Positions 1-9,100 of a stretch of DNA of 64,000 nt are shown in pieces. Source of the DNA: Caryophanales bacterium UBA784 (GTDB taxonomy: Bacteria > Bacillota_I > Bacilli_A > RFN20 > CAG-288); contig DBJE01000001.1 of the NCBI GenBank assembly GCA_002297045.1, positions 102,436-166,435 on the forward strand, in the 5' to 3' direction. Numbering within the stretch: the first letter of the stretch is position 1; each line of letters begins with the position of its first letter. The position numbers and the translations under genes were made by a program. Under the pieces are notes generated by a model. The model had not been told where the DNA came from. It made no database searches and saw nothing but the letters and a program-made list of their open reading frames with translations.

Positions 1-1003
1 CAAGACGGTCGGACTTTGCGGCAACCTTTGTGCTGCCAGGAAGAAGATAGGCATCACTGACAAGCTTCTGTGCACTCTCAGAGCAGAGATAGTCCCTGAC
101 CTTCTTTGCAGCATCCGCATGCTGTGTGGTACCCCTGATCCTAGCCGGACGGGCATTGACGACTGTTCCGCCGTTAGGATAGTAGATGTCGACGGCTTTG
201 CCGGTGCTCTTGTCGGAATAGGCGTTGTAGTCGACGCCACCGACAAGAATGTCGACGTCACCACTTTCCACTTTTTGGAGCGCAGGCTTGTTTCCGCCGC
301 CGTTGCTCCTTCCGTTCGCTGCCCAGCCATCAAGGTCTTTCCAGGCCGCTTCTTCTCCTTTAGAGCAGACATAGCCGGCTAAGAAGTCCTTGCAGGCTCC
401 AGACTTAGTCGGATCAGGGATGGAGATTCTGGCATCGCCTTCCGTCTTTAACACACCATTGACTTTATCCTTATCGGCAAAATCTGCCCAGTCGAGCTGT
501 TCGATTTTCGCCTTGTCGACAAGGTCAGTGTTATAAAGGACACCGACTGCAGAGGCACTGGTTCCCCAGATCTTATGGCTGGAATGCTGGAATTCCGCAT
601 AGAGCTTGTCGCTTCCTTCAGGAACGTATTCCCTAAGGTTAAGTTTGTTAAGGTTACTGATTCCGTCGCTCCAGGAAGCTAAGACAAGGACATCGCATAC
701 CGGATTAGCTTTCTCGGCTTCGATTTTGGCTAATAATTCACCGGTCGTACCGGAAGTAACGACCCTGTCAATGTCTTTATATTTTGCTTCGAAGTCTGCT
801 TCATACTTTGTCTGAAGTCCGGCAGGGGAAGGCCTATAGACGTTGACCTTTGTTTTTTCTGTATTTCCCCCTTTGCTTGCTGAATCCGCTTTGGTTACCG
901 AATCAGCCTTGTTTCCAGAAGCGGAAGAACCATCCGTTTCTCCGCCTTTGCAACCGACAAGAAGAAGTCCCATCAAAGCAAGCAGCGCATAACTTTTTTT
1001 CAT
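1..1003 (-). CDS. ABC-transporter solute-binding lipoprotein, iron(III)-type (C-terminus cut by window edge)
   Basis: Read on the minus strand from ATG at 1003 with GAGG about 10 nt upstream; the frame stays open to position 1, so the gene is partial (334 codons visible). A signal peptide ends in the lipobox L-V-G-C18, followed by a Ser/Gly/Lys-rich linker, predicting an outward-facing membrane lipoprotein. The body has features of the AfuA/FbpA-like periplasmic binding fold: an early KVNVYMPSPAG strand, a TSGTTGELLAKI segment, the WGTSASAVGVLYNTDLV hinge strand, and a late AAKKVMDYLCSESAQKL helix. The family imports ferric iron or similar small ligands; the exact ligand is not readable from sequence. 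Family length is about 340-360 residues, so little is missing. Transport partners would lie left of the window. It is divergent from potA, so I do not assign it to polyamine uptake. Confidence 0.8.
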   Translation of the reverse strand, partial: MKKSYALLALMGLLLVGCKGGETDGSSASGNKADSVTKADSASKGGNTEKTKVNVYRPSPAGLQTKYEADFEAKYKDIDRVVTSGTTGELLAKIEAEKANPVCDVLVLASWSDGISNLNKLNLREYVPEGSDKLYAEFQHSSHKIWGTSASAVGVLYNTDLVDKAKIEQLDWADFADKDKVNGVLKTEGDARISIPDPTKSGACKDFLAGYVCSKGEEAAWKDLDGWAANGRSNGGGNKPALQKVESGDVDILVGGVDYNAYSDKSTGKAVDIYYPNGGTVVNARPARIRGTTQHADAAKKVRDYLCSESAQKLVSDAYLLPGSTKVAAKSDRL

Positions 1004-1051
1004 TTGATTTATACCTCGGAAAAAATTTATCACATGTTTTTTCTAAGAGGT

Positions 1052-1087
1052 TGCAAAGAATTGTAAGAATTGTAAAGAAGTTGTAAG
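1052..1087. promoter_or_regulatory. Four phased TTGYAA repeats in the divergent SBP/potA intergenic region
   Basis: TTGCAA at 1052, then TTGTAA at 1062, 1071 and 1082, with start-to-start spacings of 10, 9 and 11 nt, about one helical turn. They lie 50-85 nt upstream of the minus-strand lipoprotein start. The TTGCAA copy is its own reverse complement and could serve as a -35 for that gene. Helical phasing suggests a cooperative regulator site, but no regulator is identifiable here and chance in AT-rich DNA is possible. Confidence 0.35.
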
Positions 1088-1215
1088 TTTTTATACTGAA
1101 AAAGTAAACCGCATCCAAATCTGCTATTGAAAAACGAAAAAACTGTTTTCTTCCGTCTTTCCCCCACGACAATCCGTTCTTCCTCTTTTGTGAATTCTGG
1201 CACAAAAACTTTCTG

Positions 1216-1243
1216 TTGACATTCCCACTCCCTGTTTTATACT
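1216..1243 (+). promoter_or_regulatory. Sigma-A-type promoter of potABCD
   Basis: TTGACA at 1216-1221, a 16-nt spacer, and TATACT at 1238-1243, about 40 nt before the potA ATG. A small GCCC-ATAA-GGGC hairpin (1251-1262) lies in the short leader. No good Shine-Dalgarno motif precedes the ATG. Confidence 0.75.
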
Positions 1244-1283
1244 TTATTCGCCCATAAGGGCAGAAAAGAAAAAACGGTAAATT

Positions 1284-3140
1284 ATGGCACGGAAAATCCT
1301 TGAACTGAGAGGAATAAGAAAGGCTTACGGAGACGATGTCATCCTCGACAATCTGAATCTCTCGGTAAACGAGAACGAATTCGTGACGTTCCTTGGTCCT
1401 TCCGGATGCGGAAAGACGACGACTTTGCGGATTATTGCCGGCTTTGAGTCTAGGCAGGCAGGAGAGGTCCTTCTAGACGGAAGGGACATTTCCTCCCTTC
1501 CTGCCCATAAACGTCCCATCAACACAGTCTTCCAGAAATATGCCCTGTTCCCTAACAGGAACGTCTTTGACAACATTGCCTTCGGACTAAGAAACAATGT
1601 CTACTCCAATGTCTATGACATCGGGACAAGGAACAGGAGGAAGGAAAACGGTTTCTCCGAAGAGGAAATCGACTCTTTAAGGAAGACTCTCTCCCACATC
1701 GACAAACCAAAGGATGTGAAAAAGTATGTTACGGACCTTTTCAGGTCGGGTTCCCTACCCTATAAGGCCCTCCGCCTTCTTTCCGCCTCGGAAAAAGAAA
1801 ATAAGCATAAGAAGTACGGAAAAATAAAAGACCAATGGCAGAAGATACTCTCGCCTTTAAAAATTGATTTAGAAAAATACGATATCCCGGATGGATTTTC
1901 TTTCCGGAAGGCAAAAAAGACCCTTTTTTCCTTATTGGAAAAGGACGATAGGTACGCAAAGATGATTAACCGGCTGAATTCCCGCTCCTTTAAGGAAGAG
2001 GTCATTAAAGGGGAAGTCTTTAAGGCCCTTAAGCTCGTCAACCTGGAAGGATACGGCGACCGTGACATCTCCTCCCTCTCCGGAGGGCAGAGGCAGCGTA
2101 TCGCCATAGCGAGAGCCATCGTCAACAAGCCCCGTATCCTTCTTCTTGACGAGCCTCTTTCCGCCCTTGACCTCAAGCTCCGTAAGACTAGGCGTCTAGA
2201 GCTAAGAGAGAGGCAGAGAAAACTCGGCATCACCTTTATCTTTGTCACCCATGACCAGGAGGAGGCCATGGTGATGAGCGATACCATCGTCGTCAGGAAC
2301 GAAGGGAAGATCCAGCAGATGGGACGTCCTGAGGATATTTATAACGCCCCAATCAATCGCTTTGTCGCTTCCTTTATCGGTGCGGCGAATATCTTCCCTG
2401 GCGTGTATTCCTCTTCCGGACGCCTTACTAGGCTAAATAAGACCTTCAAGGTCTCTGCCCACGACTTCATGCCTGGCGATCCTCTTTATGTCATTGTCGA
2501 AAAAAAGGATATCGACATCTGTACTAGGGAGAACAGCAAGTTCAAAGGTAAGATTAAAAGCGTTTCCTTCGACAGCAACAAATATCTTCTTACTGTCTTA
2601 GTCGGAAACACAGAAATCACCGTTGAGACGGACGATAAGTACTCTATCGGGGAGGAAATCGGAAGGACTATTGCCCCAAGCAATATCTACTGCGAAAGCA
2701 GGAAGGAAGACAAAAAGAGCCTTTTACAGAACTACGAGGACGGCAATATTTTGGAAGGGACGTATCTTGGATATCAGAAGGTGGCCTTTTTAGGGGCAGT
2801 ATTCAACACGTATATCACAACCTTTATCCCCGGAGAAGTCGTCGATGCCGTCATCCGTCCGGAGGACTTTGATCTAGTCATCGAGAATCCGGAGAAGGCA
2901 ATCCTCTGTGGCAAGGTGACGAAAAGCGTCTTCACCGGAGTCTTCTTTGAACTCTGGGTGGATGTCGGTGGGACGATCATTCTTGTCGAAGACTATCAGA
3001 ACGTCGCGGTCGGAGACACCCTCGGCCTCAAGGTCGATTCCTATGAAATCCATAGGAGGAAGGTGGAAGACGATAGACAGCCGGAGAGTATCCGCTTAAT
3101 CCGGGACAAGGCGAAGAAGGAAGAAGGGGAACGGAAATGA
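1284..3140 (+). CDS. potA: Spermidine/putrescine ABC transporter ATP-binding protein PotA, with insertion
   Basis: Cytoplasmic ATPase powering polyamine import through PotB/PotC. Walker A GPSGCGKT is at residues 38-45, the Q-loop region NTVFQKYALFP near 80-90, the signature LSGGQ at 265-269, Walker B ILLLDEP at 285-291, and the H-loop FVTHDQEEA follows. C-terminal TOBE-like beta segments fill about 350-610. At 618 residues it is far longer than the usual 350-400: about 130 residues (roughly 108-242) are inserted between the FGLR motif and the helix before the signature, resembling the long PotA proteins of Mycoplasma. AGG occupies conserved Met sites (for example V-V-M-NEGK, codon 2295-2297; E-M-Q-R-K-L-G). 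The stop overlaps the potB start by 4 nt. Confidence 0.93.
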   Translation: MARKILELRGIRKAYGDDVILDNLNLSVNENEFVTFLGPSGCGKTTTLRIIAGFESRQAGEVLLDGRDISSLPAHKRPINTVFQKYALFPNRNVFDNIAFGLRNNVYSNVYDIGTRNRRKENGFSEEEIDSLRKTLSHIDKPKDVKKYVTDLFRSGSLPYKALRLLSASEKENKHKKYGKIKDQWQKILSPLKIDLEKYDIPDGFSFRKAKKTLFSLLEKDDRYAKMINRLNSRSFKEEVIKGEVFKALKLVNLEGYGDRDISSLSGGQRQRIAIARAIVNKPRILLLDEPLSALDLKLRKTRRLELRERQRKLGITFIFVTHDQEEAMVMSDTIVVRNEGKIQQMGRPEDIYNAPINRFVASFIGAANIFPGVYSSSGRLTRLNKTFKVSAHDFMPGDPLYVIVEKKDIDICTRENSKFKGKIKSVSFDSNKYLLTVLVGNTEITVETDDKYSIGEEIGRTIAPSNIYCESRKEDKKSLLQNYEDGNILEGTYLGYQKVAFLGAVFNTYITTFIPGEVVDAVIRPEDFDLVIENPEKAILCGKVTKSVFTGVFFELWVDVGGTIILVEDYQNVAVGDTLGLKVDSYEIHRRKVEDDRQPESIRLIRDKAKKEEGERK

Positions 3141-3940
3141 AACGCTTCAGAGGGCTTGCCATCCCTTATGCCATCTGGCTGCTTTTTCTTTTCTTTCTTC
3201 CCCTTTTCGTCAGGTTCGTCCTTAGCTTCAGGGATGCCAACGGCATGGACTTCTCTTCGGCTGTCGCTTCGCTTGAGAATTACCAACGGCTTAGCGATCC
3301 TTCCATTTATAAGGCTGTCCTTAATTCTCTTCTTGTGGCTCTGGAGACCGTCTTCTACTCCTTCGCCCTTGGTTATCCTACCGCCTATTTCATCTCCTTT
3401 TCTAAGAGGAAGCATAAAAGGCTCTTCCTCCTTCTTTTGATCCTTCCTAGGTGGTCTAACTCCATGCTCCGGTTTGTTTCCTGGCTCCGTCTTTTCTCTA
3501 CCGATGCCTTTAAGGCTCTTGATTTACTTGGGACCAATAAGGCGGTAGTCCTTGTCTCGGTGACGACCTATCTTCCTTTTAGGATTTTTCCTATTTATAC
3601 CGTATTGGAAAAAAGGGACCGCTCTCTCATCGAAGCAAGCCGGGACTTAGGGGTAAACAGCGTCAAGACCTTCTTCAAGGTCACTTTCCCTCTTTCCAGG
3701 AAAGGAGTCTACTCTGGGGTTCTCATGGTCTTCCTTCCTTCCGCCACTGAGTTTGCCATCTCCCAGACCATCGGCCAAGGCAAGGTAAGACTCATCGGCA
3801 ACCTCATCCAGTCCGTCTTCGAAAAGAACAATTTCGGATTCGGATCCCTTCTCTCCATCCTTCTTTCCCTGATCATCATTCTTAGGATCATCCTCTTCTC
3901 CAAGAGGGGGAACAGAAAGGAGGCGAAGGCCAATGCTTGA
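3137..3940 (+). CDS. potB: Spermidine/putrescine ABC transporter permease PotB
   Basis: Integral membrane subunit of the polyamine importer, 267 residues, within the family's usual 270-300. About six hydrophobic segments are visible. The cytoplasmic coupling (EAA) loop reads EASRDLGVNSVKTFFKVTFP, contacting PotA, and is followed by the family's LSMKGVYSG segment and an IGNLIQ motif. An AGG codon falls inside the last membrane segment (IIIL-M-IILF), where Arg would be unfavourable and Met is not. It starts inside the potA stop (ATGA) and overlaps potC by 8 nt, indicating translational coupling across the operon. Confidence 0.92.
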   Translation: MKRFRGLAIPYAIWLLFLFFLPLFVRFVLSFRDANGMDFSSAVASLENYQRLSDPSIYKAVLNSLLVALETVFYSFALGYPTAYFISFSKRKHKRLFLLLLILPRWSNSMLRFVSWLRLFSTDAFKALDLLGTNKAVVLVSVTTYLPFRIFPIYTVLEKRDRSLIEASRDLGVNSVKTFFKVTFPLSRKGVYSGVLMVFLPSATEFAISQTIGQGKVRLIGNLIQSVFEKNNFGFGSLLSILLSLIIILRIILFSKRGNRKEAKANA

Positions 3941-4790
3941 GAAACAGACCTTTCTGACTAAACTCCTTAGCGGCCTTAAGGCATTCTTCGTCGTCCTTGT
4001 CTTTTCTTTAAGGTATGTTCCTATCGCCATCATCATCTATCAGTCCTTTAACGCCTCGGCCAATTCCATGATTCCGCTTAGTTTCGGCGGGTTCACCCTA
4101 GATAACTACAAAGCCATCTTCACGGACAGACAGCTTTATGTCTCCATCCTCGATTCTCTTCTTGTCGCCTTCTGGACGACTCTTATTGCCACCGTATTCG
4201 GTGTCTTTGCCTGCATAGGCATCCATGCGCTTGGCAGAAAAGCCCGCAAGTGGATGGACTTTCTAAACGAGATTCCTAGGCTGTCCTCGGATATCGTCAT
4301 CGGCATATCAAGGAGGATTGTCTTTTCTCTTCTCCGTCCTCTCTTCCCCAAAATCTTTGGTTTCTTCTCCAGGCTTATCGCCCATGTCTTCTTTACCGTC
4401 CCTTATGTCATCAGGATGGTCCTTCCTAAGCTTGACTTATCCGACGAATCCCTCTTTGAGGCATCCATTGATTTAGGCTGTCCGCCGGTGAAAAGCCTTT
4501 TCAAGGTCATCATCCCCTCTTTGACCACAGCGATTTTAAGGGGAGCCCTGATTGCCTTCACCCTCTCCATCGACGATTTCGTTATTTCCTTCTATACCCA
4601 AGGAAACGGATTCTCCAACTTCTCCAACTATGTCTATTCTTCCTACACCAAGAAGAACTTCTCGGCAGGGAGCTATGCCTTTAACGCCTTGCTCACTTTT
4701 CTCACTCTCTTCATTGTCCTTTTAGTCTCCCTGAAAAGCACGAAAAAGAAGGAAAAGAATAAGAAGCTGAGGAGGCAGAAGAAAAAATGA
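3933..4790 (+). CDS. potC: Spermidine/putrescine ABC transporter permease PotC
   Basis: Second membrane subunit of the polyamine importer, 285 residues. Family features in order: the first membrane helix LMYVPIAIII (AGG where PotC proteins have LMY), a NEIPMLSSDIVIGIS segment (AGG at the conserved Met), an IAHVFFTVPYVI helix, the coupling loop FEASIDLGCPPVKSLFKVIIP, and AFTLSIDDFVISFYTQG near the C-terminus. The tail is very lysine rich. It overlaps both potB (8 nt) and potD (4 nt). Confidence 0.92.
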   Translation: MLEKQTFLTKLLSGLKAFFVVLVFSLRYVPIAIIIYQSFNASANSMIPLSFGGFTLDNYKAIFTDRQLYVSILDSLLVAFWTTLIATVFGVFACIGIHALGRKARKWMDFLNEIPRLSSDIVIGISRRIVFSLLRPLFPKIFGFFSRLIAHVFFTVPYVIRMVLPKLDLSDESLFEASIDLGCPPVKSLFKVIIPSLTTAILRGALIAFTLSIDDFVISFYTQGNGFSNFSNYVYSSYTKKNFSAGSYAFNALLTFLTLFIVLLVSLKSTKKKEKNKKLRRQKKK

Positions 4791-5971
4791 AAAAGATTGC
4801 CGCCATTCTGGCATTCCTGATTTCCTTTACCGTCTTTGCCGTCCTTGTCATCTCCACCCCAAGCTCCGTCCTCTACCTGCTTAATTGGGGCGAATACATC
4901 TCCCAGGACCTAGTCAAGCAGTTCGAAAAGGAATACTCCTGCCAGGTCATCGAGGAGGATGTCACCTCAAGCGAGGCTAGGTACCAGAAAATCCTCTCCG
5001 GGGCCACGGCCTATGACGTGGCCATCCCCGGCGACTATACGGTGGAACAGTTATACAAGGAAGGATACCTGAAGAAAAGGGACGTAACAGACAAAGACTA
5101 TCCTTATCTCTCCGCTTATCAGGGTGCCTTCCAGTCCTCCCTCTCTTCCTTAAGGGACGATTATGACGTAAAGAGAGAGTACTATAGGCCTTATTTCTGG
5201 GGTTCCTATTCCCTTTTATACTCCACAAGAAAGGAAGGAAGGGAAAAGGCGGTGAAGGAGAAAGGCTTTTCGACCCTTTATGACCGCTCCCTTCTTCCTA
5301 ACGGGGCAAAGGTAGGAAGGTATGACACCTCCCGATGGATCGTCGCCTCCTATCTATTAAGCAAGGGAAGGAATCCGAACCTCGTCGATCTTTCAACCGG
5401 CTCGGAGGAAGGAAACCTCTCTTCCAGCCTGCAGGAGGAGATTGTCTCCGCTTTAAAGAAGGAACAGTTCGATGAGTTCGGAAACGATCAATTGAAACGC
5501 AACGTGGCTAGCGGAAGCCTTGACCTTGCCTTCGTCCAGTCCGGTGACTTTTTCGACGCCCTCTATCTCTCCCTAAGCCAGAGCGACGAAGAGGTATCCT
5601 TTAATCTGTCCGTTCCTCCCACCACGGCTGCCTTTTTTGACTCCATGGTCATTCCGACGACTTCCAAGAACGGCAAGCTCGCCAATGCCTTCATCGATTT
5701 CAGGAGGAACCCGGTAAATGCCTTTGTCAATGCCAAGGCCATCGGTTATTCTCCGACCCTAAAAGGCGTCTCTGCCTTATACAAGGAAAGCGCGGAAAAC
5801 GGGGAAGACTACTATAAAGACGGAAAGAAGGAAGTCAAAAGGAGCGACTTTCTTTCTTCCTATCCTTATTACCTTGATCCTCTTTATCAGACCAAGACGG
5901 TCTACCGCCTAAAGCCGAAGGATAACTCCTATCTCACCACCTGTGAGACCATCTTCAACCACCTTGCCTAG
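4787..5971 (+). CDS. potD: Spermidine/putrescine-binding protein PotD
   Basis: Extracytoplasmic polyamine-binding subunit, 394 residues. The N-terminus is a hydrophobic signal or anchor segment without a lipobox cysteine, so the protein is probably held by an uncleaved helix. The PotD core follows: LYLLNWGEYISQDLVKQFEK, the SSEA-M-YQKI segment (Met is AGG at 4979-4981, as in the family's NEAMYAKL), YDVAIPGDYTVEQL, and YYMPYFWGSYSLLY. The C-terminal lobe keeps SPTLKGV and a final helix. ATGA overlap with potC shows it is the last gene of the operon; a hairpin follows at 6031-6050. Confidence 0.9.
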   Translation: MKKIAAILAFLISFTVFAVLVISTPSSVLYLLNWGEYISQDLVKQFEKEYSCQVIEEDVTSSEARYQKILSGATAYDVAIPGDYTVEQLYKEGYLKKRDVTDKDYPYLSAYQGAFQSSLSSLRDDYDVKREYYRPYFWGSYSLLYSTRKEGREKAVKEKGFSTLYDRSLLPNGAKVGRYDTSRWIVASYLLSKGRNPNLVDLSTGSEEGNLSSSLQEEIVSALKKEQFDEFGNDQLKRNVASGSLDLAFVQSGDFFDALYLSLSQSDEEVSFNLSVPPTTAAFFDSMVIPTTSKNGKLANAFIDFRRNPVNAFVNAKAIGYSPTLKGVSALYKESAENGEDYYKDGKKEVKRSDFLSSYPYYLDPLYQTKTVYRLKPKDNSYLTTCETIFNHLA

Positions 5972-6030
5972 CCTCCTTCCTTTGGAAAGGAAGTGCCAAA
6001 GAGAACCTGGACATCCTTTTACGTTTATAG

Positions 6031-6060
6031 ACAGGAAAGCGGTTTCCTGTTTGTTTGTTC
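6031..6060 (+). terminator. Probable terminator after potABCD
   Basis: Stem ACAGGAAA (6031-6038) pairs with TTTCCTGT (6043-6050) around a GCGG loop and is followed by a T-rich tail. A second hairpin without a T tract (5976-5993) sits directly after the potD stop. Confidence 0.6.
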
Positions 6061-6090
6061 ACCCTTTGGGACATAAAAGCCTTTCCTGAA

Positions 6091-6119
6091 TGTTTTCGCT
6101 GTTTTTACAAGGATATAAT
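6091..6119 (+). promoter_or_regulatory. Probable promoter of the tandem giant lipoproteins
   Basis: A consensus TATAAT at 6114-6119 lies 29 nt before the first lipoprotein start. The -35 candidate TGTTTT (6091-6096, 17-nt spacing) is weak. AAAGGAG provides the ribosome binding site. Confidence 0.55.
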
Positions 6120-6148
6120 AATTTGCTTAGACATTAAAAGGAGCTAAT

Positions 6149-9100
6149 ATGAAAAAGCATTCTTTGACGATCATTGCCCTTCTCTCCCTTCTTTTATCCG
6201 GCTGCAAACAGCAGGGGGATTCAACTTCTTCCCCTACCTCTTCTTCTACTTCCGATGTTGTCTCGGAGCTACCTTCCGCAAGCAGCAAGCCGAGCGAAAG
6301 TCCTTCATCCGATTCCCATTCCACCGCCGGGGAAGGAAGCTCTTCTAGCGGAAGCACTTCCACTTCCTCTGCCTCTGCTTCCCAGGACTTACAGAAGAAC
6401 AAATGGCCGACAGATGTCCAGGATAAGAGGAAACAGTACCTTGGCGGAGAACTGCTTCCTTATATTAACTTAGGGGACAAGAAGCTAGTCACTGCCGAGT
6501 GGGTACAGGCGGACGAATGGGACTATGACTCAAGGGACCACCTCGAGATTTCCGGCACTGCCGTCTATGACAATGTCCTCACGGCAAGCTTTAAGACTGC
6601 CTTCGAGGCAGACGGATATACTGTCTCCCCGTCCGATACTTCCTACACTGCGAAGAATACCATCAAAGGGCTGACCGTAACTCTCAAGAAGAGGGCAAGC
6701 GATGACGATACAGCCCTTATCCAGGCCGTCTATGAAGAGCCCTATGATCCAAGTCAGTTCACGGCGTGGCCGAGCAATGTTCTTGATAGCTTCAATCAGT
6801 ATTTCAATAACCATGGGAACGACATTCCTTTGATTTATCTTGGAACGAAAAATCCAAGCGTGGAGTGGGATTCGATTTATAACAAGCTGACCCTTAAGGG
6901 ACCTAAATGGGACGACCGCATCCTTACCGATGCTAAGGCCACCTTCTCCGGAAACCAGTGGGAAATCTCCCCGGATTCCACCTCGGTAAAGATTATTGCC
7001 ACAAAGACAATTTCCGGGGATAAATTCACCATCACGTTGCAGAAGGTTAGTTCGTATTATTCCTCAGACTATCAGCCAAAGAGGGAAATCCAGAGGCAGG
7101 AAGGCTTTAATCCTTCTTCGCTCACGGCCTGGCCGGATGATGTGAAGACAGACTTAAGCACGGCCCTAAACGGCCATGTCCCTCCCTTTGTCTACCTAGG
7201 GACGAAGGATCCCACCACCAACGTCATTGACCGAAAGAAGGAAATCGACGTCAATGGCGGAACCTTTGATAAGCAGATCCTTACCTTGGCGGATGATGCC
7301 TTTAATAAGGAAGGCGGATGGACGGTGAAGGAAGATCATTCCACTGAGAATAGCCCAAGTGTCTGGAAGGTCTGGCAGAAGACCTATGACGATGGAGACA
7401 GGGTTGAGGCAAAGCTCTGCCAAACCTATTCTTCCAAAAAAGCCTATAGGGCCTATTACTATCACGAAAAATTCGATGCCGAAAACCTAACTAGCTGGCC
7501 AAATGAAATCCAGACCTCTCTCTCTTCCACCTTCGCCGGAGACGACATTCCCTTTGTTTATCTTGGAACAAAGACTCCTAAGGGAGATGCCTCTTCGTCC
7601 GGAAAATACAGGACCATCACCGGCGGATACTGGGACGACCAGATTCTTGCCCTTGCCGAAAAGGCTTTTACTAAGGAACTTGGCTGGACAAAGGTATCCT
7701 CGCTTCTTTCAAGCGAAAAGAACGGCCCATCGGCGAAGTACACCAAGTATTTTTCCTCTACCGGAGACTATATCGTCCTCTCGTTCAGCAAAAATTACAA
7801 TGGGAGGGCAGAACTTCTTATCGAGTGTCTTCCTACTTCCAAGGAAACATCCTGGTCGGATGACATCAAAACTGCCTTAAAGCCTGTCCTTGGGGACAAT
7901 GACATCCCTTACTTCTATAGGGGTGCGAATAAGGATCTTACCGTGAAGACAAGCGGAAACGTGGCGACCATTGTCCAAGGAACAAATGCGACCACAAGCA
8001 AACTTAGGCTTGACTATTTCTCTGATTCGTTCAAATCGGCGGAATGGACCCTCAGCGAAAATAGGAAAGAAGATGAAGATGACTGGGATGACTATTCCTC
8101 AACTTATACCTATGACTATACCGCCAGTAAGACCATGGCAGATGGTTCGACCATCACCTGCGTCTTCCATACTGTCTACGATTATACGTTCAGCGGCACA
8201 AAGCTGACCATCACCCGGGATGTCCCTTATGACAGCAAGAACAAAGGAACTGCCTGGAGTGACGAAATCAAAAAAGCCAGGAGCGCAAATCTTGGCGGAC
8301 ATGACGATGTCCCCTACTTCTATCTTGGCTTCCCTGAGGCAGCCTTGGCGGAAGACAAGAATAGTGGCGAAATTCTTCTGAAAGGGGCTAAGTGGGACGA
8401 TAAGATGGTAGATGAGTTTGTCTCTGCCTTCTCGGGAAAGAGTGAGTACAAAGTCACCTCCGATAAGGCAAACAAAAAGGCTAGGGCAATCGGCACTTTG
8501 ACAAGCGGTGCCCCAGGAAGCAGGCAGGTTTCCTTATACAAAGACACGACGGACGGCCGTGTCTATGCGAAATTCAAGTTCAAGGAAAGTTACTCTGCCT
8601 CTTCTAGGACGGATTACAGCGAAAGTGCGAAGACGGAAATCAAGAAGGTCTTCGGTGATGTCGCTCTTCCCGCTGTTTATCTTGGTACCGTGAATCCCAC
8701 GGTAAAATCCCATTCTGCGACTACCTATAGCAGTGAGAAATATGTGGAGAGGACGGGAACCCTTTGGAAGGATAAGAGGCTAGAAGACAATAAGGCCATC
8801 CTGGAAAAGGCAGGCTTTACTCTTTATTCCACCGACGAAAACGGAATGAGCCATTACTACGGCTCTTCTAAGGCTGCTTCCCTTCAGGGCTATAAATTCC
8901 TAAACGGCAGTGATCCAAGCAAAGGCAGGATCCGCTTCATCCTGACAAGAAGCACCGGGCCATCCAAGGATTCTTCCTATGCCAAATGCAAGTTCTGGTA
9001 TGAAGACGGATATACTGATCCAAATGCGGGCGCAACAAGCGGACGCTGGAGCGACGACGAGGCGAATAAGAAGACAAGGACGGATACCCTTGGCGGAACT

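Noticed and set aside
1760..2287. 175-codon minus-strand open frame inside potA
   Set aside because: Serine/arginine-rich antisense shadow of a well-supported gene with no start signals.
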